Numbered from the stretch's first letter, positions 25,546-34,250 are shown. The stretch is 64,000 bases of DNA from Streptomyces apocyni (GCF_009739465.1 NZ_WHOM01000045.1:248001-312000), one strand, 5' to 3'. Translations and numbers: made by a program. The notes: generated by a model not told the origin, from the sequence alone.

Positions 25546-25575
25546 TTGACCGGTGACGTAACACCGCCCTAGCGT
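25546..25575 (+). promoter_or_regulatory. Candidate promoter of the pectin-island left gene
   Basis: TTGACC (25546-25551) and TAGCGT (25570-25575) are 18 bases apart, a good main-sigma pattern, about 50 bases upstream of the start at 25627. Confidence 0.5.
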
Positions 25576-25603
25576 AAGCGCGTTCAGAAATGTAGACGCA
25601 CCT

Positions 25604-25615
25604 TACATGCATGTA
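25604..25615. promoter_or_regulatory. 12-bp palindrome, candidate operator
   Basis: TACATGCATGTA is a perfect palindrome between the candidate promoter and the ribosome site of the gene at 25627. It is placed where a repressor would block transcription. The GntR protein encoded at 26858 is the obvious candidate to bind it, but this is inference. Confidence 0.45.
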
Positions 25616-25626
25616 CAGGAGTCTGT

Positions 25627-26772
25627 GTGAAGTCGTCGGTCTTCCTCTATCCCTGGGACGTCATCGGCGACCCGGAGGCCCCTCGCAGGCTCGCCGCGCT
25701 CGGCGCCGAGCAGGTGACCCTCGCCTCGGCGTACCACTCCACGCGCGCGCTGACCCCCCGTCACCCACGGCACCGGATCGTGACGGCCGCGTACGCCGCG
25801 GTGCTGTACCCGCCAGGCGAGCGCTGGAACGGGCACCGGCTCAGGCCGTACGCGGCCGGTGACTGGGCCCCGGGCGACGCGTACGCCGAGGCGGCCGCCG
25901 CGCTGGCCGACGCCGGTCTCGACGTCCGTTCCTGGGTGGTGCTCGCCCACAACTCCCGGCTGGGAGCCGAGCATCCAGACACGTCCGTCATCAACGCCTA
26001 CGGCGACCGCTACCCCTGGGCGCCCTGTATCGCCCAGCCCGCCACGCGCGCGTACCTGGTCGCGCTGGCCGCCGAGGCGGCGGTGCGCCCCGGCGCCTGC
26101 GGCACCGAGCTGGAGTCCTGCGGCTGGTACGGCCTCGGCCATCCGAGCGCCCACGACAAGACCGGGGGAGTCGTACTCGGCGACGCGGGTCAGTATCTGA
26201 TGTCCCTGTGCTTCTGCCCCACCTGCCGAGGTGGCTACGCGGAACTCGGCCTCGACCCGGACGCGTTGTCGGCCCTGGTACGCACGGCCCTGGAGCCGGT
26301 CTGGGCGGGTGGGCCGAGTGAGCGGCTCCCGGACGCCGACTGGGTGGCCGCCACCCTGGCCTACCGTTCCCGCGTCGCCCGCGGCCTCCAGGAGTCCGCC
26401 GTCGCCGCGGTCCGCGCCGAGGCCCCCGACGACTTCCAGGTGCTGCTGCACGCCGACCCGGTGGAGCACCGCTGCGGGGCCAACGCGGGGGTCGACCCGG
26501 CGCACGTCCTGTCCGTCGCGGACGGCGTGGTGGTGCCCTGCACGGGCACTCCCGCACCGCTGGAACCCTTCGCCGCACGGGCCGACGCCCCCGCCGTGCT
26601 CGCCGCCAATCTCACGATCGTCTCCGGGATGGGCGGCCAGCCACACCGCCTCGCTGATGACGCCGCGCGCGCCGCTGACCTGGGAGCGAACGAACTTCGG
26701 CTGTACCACGCGGGGTTGGCGTCGGACGCTGACCTGGCCACGGTCGAGAAGTTCTTTTGTCAGAAGCGTTGA
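25627..26772 (+). CDS. Conserved protein of unknown function in pectin island
   Basis: A 381-residue protein that I do not assign to a known family. It is cytoplasmic, with no signal peptide or membrane helix. The pattern of repeated strand-helix units suggests a TIM-barrel related to glycoside hydrolases: VFLYPWDVIGD at the start, RSWVVLAHNSRLG near residue 110, CGTELESCGWYGLGH near 160 and LLHADPV near 275. There is a cysteine cluster, SLCFCPTCRGGY, near residue 195, which could bind metal. GTG start with AGGAGTC upstream. Divergent from uronate dehydrogenase and followed by gntR; it could be an intracellular glycosidase or lactonase for pectin fragments. Confidence 0.85.
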   Translation: MKSSVFLYPWDVIGDPEAPRRLAALGAEQVTLASAYHSTRALTPRHPRHRIVTAAYAAVLYPPGERWNGHRLRPYAAGDWAPGDAYAEAAAALADAGLDVRSWVVLAHNSRLGAEHPDTSVINAYGDRYPWAPCIAQPATRAYLVALAAEAAVRPGACGTELESCGWYGLGHPSAHDKTGGVVLGDAGQYLMSLCFCPTCRGGYAELGLDPDALSALVRTALEPVWAGGPSERLPDADWVAATLAYRSRVARGLQESAVAAVRAEAPDDFQVLLHADPVEHRCGANAGVDPAHVLSVADGVVVPCTGTPAPLEPFAARADAPAVLAANLTIVSGMGGQPHRLADDAARAADLGANELRLYHAGLASDADLATVEKFFCQKR

Positions 26773-26797
26773 CGAAACACATTCCCCCTCTTACTTT
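26769..26797 (+). promoter_or_regulatory. Candidate promoter of the gntR operon
   Basis: TTGACG (26769-26774) and TACTTT (26792-26797), 17 bases apart, overlap the stop of the preceding gene and lie immediately before the symmetric element at 26799-26836. Confidence 0.5.
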
Positions 26798-26798
26798 C

Positions 26799-26836
26799 AT
26801 CGCGTCGTACTTCGTACGTCATATATGAGACGCGAT
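26799..26836. promoter_or_regulatory. Nested inverted repeats, candidate GntR operator
   Basis: Outer arms ATCGCGTC (26799-26806) and GACGCGAT (26829-26836) enclose CGTAC-TTC-GTACG (26806-26818) and the palindrome TCATATATGA (26819-26828). The cluster covers the expected transcription start of gntR, consistent with autoregulation. Confidence 0.5.
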
Positions 26837-26857
26837 ATGTGAGATCTGAGGGAGCCC

Positions 26858-27517
26858 ATGACCTCCGTGCCGTCCCCGGCGCCGACCCCGATCCCCTCCC
26901 GCACGCAGTACGTGCTCGAGGCGATCAAGCACCGCATCCTGACCGGGCAGTTGTCCCCGGGGCAGTCACTGGTCGAGTCGGAGCTGGCCACGCAGTTCGG
27001 GGTGTCCAAGACGCCCGTACGGGAGGCGCTGAAGACCCTCGCGGGCACCGGGCTCGTGGTGATGAGCCAGTACAAGGGCGTCACCGTACGCATGGTCGAC
27101 GCGGCCATGGCCCGCGAGGTGTACGACGTACGCCTGCTGCTCGAACCGGAGGCGCTGCGCCGCAGCGTGCGGCGCGGCGCCTCGCTGGACGTGGCGAGCG
27201 AGGCCCTGGCGCGCTCCGACTCCGCCGCCGACGCGGCCGAACGCTCCCTGGCCAACCGCGCGTTCCACCGCGCGCTGTATCTGCCCTGCGGCAACCCGCT
27301 GCTGACCAGAATGCTCGACGAGGTGCGCGACCAGGCGGCCCTGGTGTCGGCCGTCGCCTGGTCCGAGACCCCCTCCTGGGAGCGCGAGGCCGCCGAGCAC
27401 CGGGAGATCCTGCGGCTCGCCCTCGCCGGGGACGACGACGCGGCGGCCCTCGCCCTGCACACGCATATCGCCTCCTTCGTCGCACGCGCCTTCCCGGAAG
27501 AGGATGACCAGGCATGA
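26858..27517 (+). CDS. GntR-family regulator (FadR/VanR type)
   Basis: A 219-residue regulator. Residues 10-75 form the GntR winged helix: QYVLEAIKHRILTGQLSPGQ, then ESELATQFGVSKTPVREALK with the recognition helix. The C-terminal FCD-type helical domain (VYDVRLLLEPEALRRSV, then NRAFHRALYLPCGNPLLTRM and AAEHREIL with the metal-binding histidines) senses a carboxylate ligand. ATG at 26858 with GAGGGAG upstream. It starts the catabolic operon and overlaps the DHDPS-family gene by ATGA, so it is probably the substrate-responsive repressor of the island. Confidence 0.95.
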   Translation: MTSVPSPAPTPIPSRTQYVLEAIKHRILTGQLSPGQSLVESELATQFGVSKTPVREALKTLAGTGLVVMSQYKGVTVRMVDAAMAREVYDVRLLLEPEALRRSVRRGASLDVASEALARSDSAADAAERSLANRAFHRALYLPCGNPLLTRMLDEVRDQAALVSAVAWSETPSWEREAAEHREILRLALAGDDDAAALALHTHIASFVARAFPEEDDQA

Positions 27518-28443
27518 CCAACCCCGCTCCGCACCACCCGGAGCAGTTCGCCGCACAGCGCACCGCGCTCGCCGACGTCGTGGCGATCCCCGTCACCCCG
27601 TACGCCGAGGATGGCACGATCGCCCAGGAGACCCACCGGGCCCTGGTGCGCCGCCTCCTCGACGGCGGGATCCGCACCCTCACGCCGAACGGCAACACCG
27701 GCGAGTTCTACACCCTCACCCCCGACGAGCGCCGCACCGTCCTGGAGCTGACGGCCCACGAAGCCGCGGGCGACGCGGTGATCCTGGGCGGTGTCGGCCA
27801 CGATGTGCCGACCGCCGTCGAGGCCGCGCGGCATGCCCAGGAGCACGGCGCGTCGATGGTGATGGTGCACCAGCCCGTGCACCCGTACGTCTCGCAGCAC
27901 GGCTGGCTCGACTACCACCGGGCGATCGCCGACGCGGTACCCGAGCTCGGTGTCGTCCCCTACATCCGCAACCCGCAGCTCAGCGGCGAACGCCTCGCCG
28001 AGCTGGGCGAGTTGTGCCCGAACGTCATCGGCGCCAAGTACGCGGTGCCGGATGCCGCGCGGTTCGCCGCCTTCAGCCGGGACGCGGGCCCAGGCCGCTT
28101 CGTCTGGGTCGCGGGTCTCGCCGAGCTGTACGCGCCCTCGTACTTCGCGAGCGGCGCCACCGGCTTCACCTCCGGCCTCGTGAACGTCGCCCCCAGCGTC
28201 TCGCGCGCCATGCTGGACGCGCTGCGCGCGGGCGACTACCCGGCCGCGATGAACGTGTGGGAGCAGATCCGCCGCCTGGAGGATCTGCGCGCCGCCGACA
28301 GCTCCGCCAACAACGTCTCCGTCGTCAAGGAGGCCCTGTACGCGCTCGGCCTGTGCCGCCGCGAGGTGCGCTCACCCGCCGCGGTGCTCCCCGACGACCA
28401 GCGCGCCGAGGTCGCCGCCATCGTCAAGGGGTGGGACATATGA
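27514..28443 (+). CDS. Dihydrodipicolinate synthase-family lyase/dehydratase
   Basis: A 309-residue class I aldolase of the DapA/NanA superfamily. Features are LTPNGNTGEFYTLT (the usual GxTGE phosphate or carboxylate loop), VPYIRNPQ near residue 150, and NVIGAKYAVPD with the Schiff-base lysine. Position next to an IlvD/Edd dehydratase points to a 2-keto-3-deoxy sugar acid as substrate: either 5-dehydro-4-deoxyglucarate dehydratase (from uronates) or 2-keto-3-deoxy-arabinonate/xylonate dehydratase, both giving alpha-ketoglutarate semialdehyde. An aldolase is also possible. Both ends overlap neighbours by 4 bp (ATGA at the start). Confidence 0.88.
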   Translation: MTNPAPHHPEQFAAQRTALADVVAIPVTPYAEDGTIAQETHRALVRRLLDGGIRTLTPNGNTGEFYTLTPDERRTVLELTAHEAAGDAVILGGVGHDVPTAVEAARHAQEHGASMVMVHQPVHPYVSQHGWLDYHRAIADAVPELGVVPYIRNPQLSGERLAELGELCPNVIGAKYAVPDAARFAAFSRDAGPGRFVWVAGLAELYAPSYFASGATGFTSGLVNVAPSVSRAMLDALRAGDYPAAMNVWEQIRRLEDLRAADSSANNVSVVKEALYALGLCRREVRSPAAVLPDDQRAEVAAIVKGWDI

Positions 28444-30185
28444 GCGAGCCAGAACGACGCAGAACCCCCGAACAGCTGCGCAGCCACCAGTGGTACGGCT
28501 CCGAGATCTCCTCCGGCCTGCGCAGCTTCAGCCACCGCGCCCGCACCCGCCAACTCGGCTACCTCCCCGAGGAGCACCTCGGCAAGCCGGTCATCGCCAT
28601 CCTCAACACCTGGTCCGACATCAACCCCTGCCATGTCCACCTGCGGGACCGGGCCCAGGCGGTCAAGCGGGGCGTGTGGCAGGCGGGAGCCTTCCCGCTC
28701 GAGTTCCCGGTGTCGACGCTGAGTGAGACCTTCCAGAAGCCGACACCCATGCTGTACCGCAACCTCCTCGCCATGGAGACCGAGGAACTGCTGCGCTCCT
28801 ACCCGGTGGACGGCGCGGTGCTGCTCGGCGGCTGCGACAAGTCGACCCCCGCGCTGCTGATGGGCGCGGCCTCCGCCGACCTGCCCGCCGTCTTCGTCCC
28901 GGCCGGGCCGATGCTCCCCGGCCACTGGCGCGGCGAAACGCTCGGCTCGGGCACAGACATGTGGAAGTACTGGGACGACAAGCGAGCCGGACTCATCGGC
29001 GACTGCGAACTGTCCGAACTGGAGGCGGGACTCGCCCGCTCGCCCGGTCACTGCATGACCATGGGGACGGCGTCCACCCTCACCGCCGCCGCCGAAGCAC
29101 TCGGCGTCACCGTGCCCGGCGCCTCCTCGATCCCGGCCGTCGACTCCGGGCACGACCGGATGGCGGCCGCCTCGGGACGCCGGATCGTGGAGCTCGTATG
29201 GCAGGACCTGGCCCTGTCCAGAGTCCTGACCCGTGAGGCGTTCGAGGACGCCGTCACCACCGTGCTCGGCCTCGGCGGCTCCACCAACGCGGTGATCCAC
29301 CTGATCGCGATGGCCGGGCGCGCCGGAGTCACCCTCACCCTGGACGACTTCGACCGGATCGCCCGCAGGGTCCCGGTGCTCGCCAACGTCCGGCCGGGCG
29401 GCGGCCCGTACCTGATGGAGGACTTCCACTTCGCTGGCGGACTGCCCGGGTTCCTGTCCCGGATCAGCGACCTGCTGCACCTGGACCGGCCGACCGTCAA
29501 CGGCACCCTGGGCCAGCAGCTGGAGTCGGCCCTGGTCCATAACGACGATGTGATCCGCCTCCGCGACAACCCGGTCGCGGACGAGGGCGGCCTCGCGGTG
29601 CTGCGCGGCAACCTCTGCCCGGACGGCGCGGTCATCAAGCACATCGCCGCTGAGCCGCACCTCCTTCACCACACCGGACCCGCCGTCGTGTTCGACGACT
29701 ACCAGACCATGCAGCGCACCATCGACGACCCGGCGCTCGGCATCACCGCCGACAGCGTCCTGGTGCTGCGCGGCGCGGGCCCCAAGGGCGGGCCCGGCAT
29801 GCCCGAGTACGGCATGCTGCCCATCCCCGCGTACCTGCTCAAGGAGGGTGTACGGGACATGGTGCGGATCTCCGACGCCCGGATGAGCGGCACCAGTTAC
29901 GGCACCTGTGTGCTGCATGTGGCCCCGGAGTCGCACATCGGAGGGCCGCTCGCGCTGGTACGCACCGGTGACCCGATCACCCTCGACGTCGCCGGGCGCA
30001 CCCTGCACCTCGGGGTGCCGGACGAGGAACTGGAGCGGCGCAGGGCCGCCTGGACCCCGCCCCCCGAGCGCTACGAGCGCGGCTACGGCGCGCTGTACCA
30101 CGAACAGGTCACCCAGGCGGACACCGGCTGTGACTTCGCCTTCCTGGCCAGGCCGGGCGCTGCCCCGGCCCCGTACGCGGGCTGA
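28440..30185 (+). CDS. IlvD/Edd-family sugar-acid dehydratase
   Basis: A 581-residue dehydratase with an Fe-S cluster. The three cluster cysteines are in NPCHVHLR, LGGCDKSTPALLMG and SPGHCMTMGTAST. The motif GSGTDMWKYWDDKRAG is typical of the arabinonate/xylonate/gluconate dehydratase branch rather than branched-chain dihydroxy-acid dehydratase. It would dehydrate an aldonic or aldaric acid to a 2-keto-3-deoxy acid. The ATG at 28440 overlaps the previous stop (ATATGA); an upstream open frame in the same register is antisense-like shadow. Three tandem CGCACGA-CCGCTTT repeats follow the stop. Confidence 0.93.
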   Translation: MSEPERRRTPEQLRSHQWYGSEISSGLRSFSHRARTRQLGYLPEEHLGKPVIAILNTWSDINPCHVHLRDRAQAVKRGVWQAGAFPLEFPVSTLSETFQKPTPMLYRNLLAMETEELLRSYPVDGAVLLGGCDKSTPALLMGAASADLPAVFVPAGPMLPGHWRGETLGSGTDMWKYWDDKRAGLIGDCELSELEAGLARSPGHCMTMGTASTLTAAAEALGVTVPGASSIPAVDSGHDRMAAASGRRIVELVWQDLALSRVLTREAFEDAVTTVLGLGGSTNAVIHLIAMAGRAGVTLTLDDFDRIARRVPVLANVRPGGGPYLMEDFHFAGGLPGFLSRISDLLHLDRPTVNGTLGQQLESALVHNDDVIRLRDNPVADEGGLAVLRGNLCPDGAVIKHIAAEPHLLHHTGPAVVFDDYQTMQRTIDDPALGITADSVLVLRGAGPKGGPGMPEYGMLPIPAYLLKEGVRDMVRISDARMSGTSYGTCVLHVAPESHIGGPLALVRTGDPITLDVAGRTLHLGVPDEELERRRAAWTPPPERYERGYGALYHEQVTQADTGCDFAFLARPGAAPAPYAG

Positions 30186-30204
30186 CGCACCCGCTCCTCC
30201 TCTT

Positions 30205-30245
30205 CGCACGACCGCTTTCGCACGAACCGCTTTCGTACGACCGCT
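30205..30245 (+). repeat. Three tandem 14-15 bp units
   Basis: CGCACGA at 30205 and 30219 and CGTACGA at 30234, each followed by CCGCT(TT), make a three-copy tandem about 20 bp after the dehydratase stop. Confidence 0.6.
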
Positions 30246-30284
30246 CAAGCGGGCCCCCTGGTCGATATCCCGAACCACGTCCGC

Positions 30285-30294
30285 GAAGCGCTTC
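30285..30294. promoter_or_regulatory. Candidate LacI-family operator
   Basis: GAAGCGCTTC is a perfect palindrome with the GCGC centre typical of LacI-family operators that control sugar uptake in actinobacteria. It lies 40 bp before the first ABC permease gene, suggesting a separate, sugar-controlled promoter in the 147-bp gap. No LacI gene is in the window. Confidence 0.45.
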
Positions 30295-30332
30295 ACCGCA
30301 CTGCCGCCAGACCCTGAGAACGGAGAACAGTC

Positions 30333-31289
30333 ATGGCCCAGGACACCGCCGTGGCGCCACCGGGCCGGAAGCCACCACCGGCCGGTAAGCCCGCCAGGCG
30401 CCGCACGGGGACCACGACACCCCGCAGGCTGCCCTATCTGCTGATCGCCCCCGCCGGGCTGCTGATGGTCGGCTTCATCGCCTATCCGGTCATCAGCGTC
30501 TTCTACTACAGCCTGCAGCACTACAACCCCACCAAGCCCTGGCGCAACGGCTTCGCGGGCTTCGACAACTACGTCAAGGCCTTCACCGAGGACCCCGACT
30601 TCTGGCGCACCCTCACCTTCAGCTTCCAGTGGGTCTTCGCCGAGGTCACCCTGCAGCTGCTGTTCGGCCTGGCGCTCGCCCTGATCGTCAACCAGACGTT
30701 CATCGGCCGCGGTGTCGCCCGCGCCATGGTCTTCTCACCGTGGGCCGTATCGGGCGTCCTCACCTCGACGATCTGGCTGCTGCTCTACAACTCCCAGACC
30801 GGCCTGACCCGTTACCTGGCCGACGTGGGCGTCGGCGAGCACGGCACCTCCTGGCTCTCCGACCCGACCACGGTCTTCCCGGCCGTCGTCGTCGCCGAAC
30901 TCTGGCGCGGTGTCCCCTTCTTCGCGATCCTCATCCTCGCTGACCTCCAGTCCATCCCGAAGGATCTGTACGAGGCGGCCGAAGTCGACGGCGCCACCCG
31001 CTTCCAGCAGTTCTTCCACATCACTCTGCCGCACCTCAAGGACGCGATCATCCTCGCCACCCTGCTGCGTGCCGTGTGGGAGTTCAACAACGTCGACCTG
31101 CTCTACACCCTCACCGGCGGCGGACCCGCGGGCGAGACCACCACACTGCCGCTGCGTATCGCGGGCATCGCCGTGGACTCCCACGACTTCGGCTACGCGT
31201 CGGCCCTGACCACCGTCGCCTTCGTGATCCTTCTCTTCTGCTCGATCGTCTACCTGCGGCTCAGCAAGTTCGGGGGCGAGGACAAGTGA
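30333..31289 (+). CDS. ABC sugar transporter permease (MalF-type)
   Basis: A 318-residue inner-membrane permease of the carbohydrate CUT1 family. After a cationic Pro-rich N-terminus come six predicted helices. The cytoplasmic EAA loop is EAAEVDGATRFQQFFHITLP near residue 215, which docks on the ATPase. ATG at 30333 with GAACGGAG upstream. With the second permease (31286) and the lipoprotein at 35826 it forms an importer. No ATPase gene is present, as in many Streptomyces sugar systems that share MsiK. It would import pectin-derived oligosaccharides. Confidence 0.95.
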   Translation: MAQDTAVAPPGRKPPPAGKPARRRTGTTTPRRLPYLLIAPAGLLMVGFIAYPVISVFYYSLQHYNPTKPWRNGFAGFDNYVKAFTEDPDFWRTLTFSFQWVFAEVTLQLLFGLALALIVNQTFIGRGVARAMVFSPWAVSGVLTSTIWLLLYNSQTGLTRYLADVGVGEHGTSWLSDPTTVFPAVVVAELWRGVPFFAILILADLQSIPKDLYEAAEVDGATRFQQFFHITLPHLKDAIILATLLRAVWEFNNVDLLYTLTGGGPAGETTTLPLRIAGIAVDSHDFGYASALTTVAFVILLFCSIVYLRLSKFGGEDK

Positions 31290-32239
31290 TCACCTCCGAG
31301 AAGACACCCCGAGAGACCACCGAGGACCCCGTCATGGTGGACACCGCCACCGCACCACCGGCCGCGCCCGCCGGACCCACCGGACCGGCCGGGCCCGGCA
31401 GGCGCCTCACCCGGCGCGAACGGCGCGCCTGGGACGAGGTCCCGCGCTGGCAGCTGTATGTCCCGCTCTCCTTGTATCTGCTGTTCACCCTCGTTCCCTT
31501 CTACTGGATGCTGCTCTTCGCGCTGCGCCCCGCGGGCTCCTCGTCGCTGGTGCCCTGGCCGATCACGCTGGAGCACTTCGACAAGGTGTGGAACGAGCGG
31601 AGCTTCGCGCTCTTCTTCCAGAACAGCCTGATCGTCGGCGTCGCCTCGCTGCTGATGACGACGCTCGTCGCCCTGGCGGGCGGCTACGCGCTGGCTCGCT
31701 TCAGCTTCCGTATCAAGCGCGGCTTCATGCTCGCGCTGCTGTGCTCGCAGTTCATCCCCGGTGCGTTGATGCTGGTGCCGCTGTTCCAGATCTTCGCCGA
31801 ACTGCGGATGATCAACTCGCTGGCCAGTGTGGTCATCGCCGAGACCGTCTTCCAGCTGCCGCTGTCGATGATTTTGATCAGTGGCTTCATCAAAAACGTG
31901 CCGTACACCCTCGAAGAGGCGGCCTGGGTCGACGGCTGCTCGCGCTTCCGGGCTTTCTGCGCCGTGGTGCTGCCCCTGCTGCGGCCCGGCCTGATCGCGG
32001 TCGGCTCCTTCGCCTTCGTCCACAGCTGGAACCACTTCCTGTTCGCCCTGATGTTCCTCAGCGACCAGGACAAGCAGACCATCCCGGTCGGCCTGAACAC
32101 CCTGATGGGCGCGGACAGCGTCGACCTCGGCGCACTCGCGGCGGGTGGCGTCATCGCCGCTGTGCCCGTGGTCATCGTGTTCGCCTTCATCCAGAAGTGG
32201 CTGATCACCGGATTCAGCGCAGGGGCGGTGAAGGGATGA
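31286..32239 (+). CDS. ABC sugar transporter permease (MalG-type)
   Basis: A 317-residue permease partner. Six helices and the EAA loop EEAAWVDGCSRFRAFCAVVLP near residue 215 identify the MalG-like half of a CUT1 importer. The N-terminal 50 residues are Pro/Ala-rich with no helix. The GTG at 31286 overlaps the stop of the first permease (GTGA) and has GGGCGAGGA as ribosome site; an ATG at 31334 is an alternative start. It overlaps the following oxidoreductase gene by ATGA, placing uptake and catabolism in one operon. Confidence 0.95.
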   Translation: MITSEKTPRETTEDPVMVDTATAPPAAPAGPTGPAGPGRRLTRRERRAWDEVPRWQLYVPLSLYLLFTLVPFYWMLLFALRPAGSSSLVPWPITLEHFDKVWNERSFALFFQNSLIVGVASLLMTTLVALAGGYALARFSFRIKRGFMLALLCSQFIPGALMLVPLFQIFAELRMINSLASVVIAETVFQLPLSMILISGFIKNVPYTLEEAAWVDGCSRFRAFCAVVLPLLRPGLIAVGSFAFVHSWNHFLFALMFLSDQDKQTIPVGLNTLMGADSVDLGALAAGGVIAAVPVVIVFAFIQKWLITGFSAGAVKG

Positions 32240-33411
32240 GCGCCGCCGCCCAGGCCACCGAACCTCTGCCCGTCGTCCTCGCGGGAGCCCGCGGCCACGG
32301 CCGCTTCCACCTGGAGAACATCCAACGGCTCCAGCGACTTGGCCGGGTGAGGCTCGTCGGGGTCTGCGAGCTCAACCCGCTGGACGCGGACGAACTCACC
32401 GGACTCGGCACGCCGGAGCAGTCGCCCGACCTCGACAGCCTGCTGCGCTCCACCGGCGCCGCCCTCGCGGTCCTGTGCACACCGATCCAGACCCACACCG
32501 ACCTCGCGCTCACCGCGGCCCGCCATGGCGCGCACCTCCTCCTGGAGAAGCCACCCGCCCCCTCGCGGGCGGAGTTCCAGCGGATGCTGGACGGAGTCGA
32601 ACAGGCCGGGGTGCGCTGCCAGATCGGCTTCCAGTCGCTCGGCTCGCGCGCCCTGCCCGCGATCCGCGAGCTCATCGCCTCGGGAGCCATCGGCGAGCTG
32701 ACCGGCGTCGGCGGCGCCGGTACCTGGGTGCGCGACGAGGCGTACTACCGGCGTGCACGCTGGGCCGGACGCCGCCGCCTGGACGGCACCGACGTTATCG
32801 ACGGCGTCCTCACCAACCCCCTGGCACACGCCGTGGCCACCGCACTCGCCCTGAACGGCACCCCCCGCGCGGCCGACGTCATCGGCGTGACGGCCGAACT
32901 GTTCCGCGCCAACGCCATCGAGTCCGACGACACCTCCTGCGTCCGCGTCCACGGGGCACACGGCACCGACGTCACGGTCACCGCGACACTGTGCGCCGAG
33001 CGGAACCGCGCCCCGTACGTCATCGCGCACGGCACCACCGGCCGGATCACCTTCTGGTACACCGAGGACCGCGTGCTGCTCCAGCGCGCGGGCCATGGCC
33101 CCGAGGAGATCCAGTACGGGCGCGTCGACCTGCTGGAGAACCTCGTCGACCACCTGGCGGGCCGCGCGGAACTCCTGGTTCCGGCCGAGGTGACGGGTGC
33201 CTTCATGCAGGTGGTCGAAGCGATTCGACAGTCGCCTGATCCCCGGCCGCTCCCGGCCGACGCCTGGCACCAGGTCCCCGGAGAAGGCGCCCGGCGCCGC
33301 GTCGTCCACGGCATCGACGACCTCGTCACCGCCGGAGCCGACACGCTCTCCCTCTACTCGGAACTCGGCGCCCCCTGGGCCACCCGCGACCCCAAGGGGG
33401 CCACCCGATGA
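32236..33411 (+). CDS. Gfo/Idh/MocA-family oxidoreductase
   Basis: A 391-residue NAD(P)-dependent sugar oxidoreductase. The Rossmann fold begins PVVLAGARGHGRFHLENIQR and continues with LAVLCTPIQTHTDLALTAARHG and HLLLEKPPAPS, where EKP is the family motif. The C-terminal mixed domain spans about residues 130-370. It probably oxidises or epimerises a sugar released by the extracellular enzymes, for example rhamnose, galactose or arabinose; the substrate cannot be told. ATG at 32236 with AAGGG before it, and GATGA overlaps with both neighbours. Confidence 0.93.
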   Translation: MSAAAQATEPLPVVLAGARGHGRFHLENIQRLQRLGRVRLVGVCELNPLDADELTGLGTPEQSPDLDSLLRSTGAALAVLCTPIQTHTDLALTAARHGAHLLLEKPPAPSRAEFQRMLDGVEQAGVRCQIGFQSLGSRALPAIRELIASGAIGELTGVGGAGTWVRDEAYYRRARWAGRRRLDGTDVIDGVLTNPLAHAVATALALNGTPRAADVIGVTAELFRANAIESDDTSCVRVHGAHGTDVTVTATLCAERNRAPYVIAHGTTGRITFWYTEDRVLLQRAGHGPEEIQYGRVDLLENLVDHLAGRAELLVPAEVTGAFMQVVEAIRQSPDPRPLPADAWHQVPGEGARRRVVHGIDDLVTAGADTLSLYSELGAPWATRDPKGATR

Positions 33412-34250
33412 CCGACTCCCTCACCCTGCGCCTGGACGGACGACCCGTCGGCCGCTACGTCTACCGGGCGGCGCTGGACCTCGCGCACGCGCCCCGCCCG
33501 TATCTGCACCCGGTGACCACACTCGGCGGCACCCGGGTCACCGAGCTGACCCCCGACGACCATCCACACCACCTGGGCGCGGGAGTGGCGGTGCCCGACG
33601 TCGAGGGCCGCAACTTCTGGGGCGGGCGTACGTTCGTCCGCGACCAGGGGCCGGTAGCCCTGGACAACCACGGCGCCCAGCACCACCAGGCCTTCCCCGT
33701 ACAGGACCCGGACGGGTTCGTGGAGGAGCTGTACTGGACCGCGGACGGCACCCGGCTGCTGCGGGAACGGCGCGCCCTCGTCGCCCGTGAACTGAACCCT
33801 GACGCCTGGGCCCTGGACTTCACCTTCGCGCTCGGCAACGCCACCGAGGGCCCGCTCACACTCGGCAGCCCAGCGACCAATGGCAGGCCCGGCGCGGCCT
33901 ACGGCGGCTTCTTCTGGCGCGCGCCCAAGGAGCAGCGGCCGCCCGCCGTGTTCACGGCGCACACCGAGGGCGAGGCGGCGGCGCACGAGTCGGCAGCCGA
34001 CTGGGTGGCGCTCGCCGGGGACGGCTGGACCCTGGTCTTCGCCGGGGGAGACGAACAGACCCGCCGCGACCCCTGGTTCGTCCGCGCCGCCGAGTACCCG
34101 GGCGTCGGCTCCTCGCTCGCCCACGCGCGCCGCACGACCATCGACGCGGGCACCACACTGACCCGCCGGGTCATCACGGTCATCGCCGACGGCCGCCTGG
34201 ACCGGGACGCGGCGGCCGACCTCGTACGGCGGGCGGTGAGCGAGCCGTGA
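33408..34250 (+). CDS. PmoA-family protein (DUF6807)
   Basis: A 280-residue protein matching the DUF6807/PmoA-like family often found in sugar-acid clusters beside Gfo/Idh oxidoreductases. It is rich in beta strand and His: TPDDHPHHLGAGVAVPDVEG near residue 48 contains the conserved HPHH block, and NHGAQHHQAF and GRPGAAYGGFFWR follow. No signal peptide, so it is cytoplasmic. Biochemical function is unknown; it may bind or modify a sugar. It is coupled by 4-bp overlaps to the oxidoreductase before it and to GH43 after it. Confidence 0.88.
   Translation: MTDSLTLRLDGRPVGRYVYRAALDLAHAPRPYLHPVTTLGGTRVTELTPDDHPHHLGAGVAVPDVEGRNFWGGRTFVRDQGPVALDNHGAQHHQAFPVQDPDGFVEELYWTADGTRLLRERRALVARELNPDAWALDFTFALGNATEGPLTLGSPATNGRPGAAYGGFFWRAPKEQRPPAVFTAHTEGEAAAHESAADWVALAGDGWTLVFAGGDEQTRRDPWFVRAAEYPGVGSSLAHARRTTIDAGTTLTRRVITVIADGRLDRDAAADLVRRAVSEP

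Noticed and set aside
28236..30521. 761-codon antisense frame opposite the IlvD/Edd dehydratase
   Set aside because: A shadow of high-GC coding: the plus-strand protein has all Fe-S cysteines, while this frame is Arg/Gly/His-rich with no family motif.
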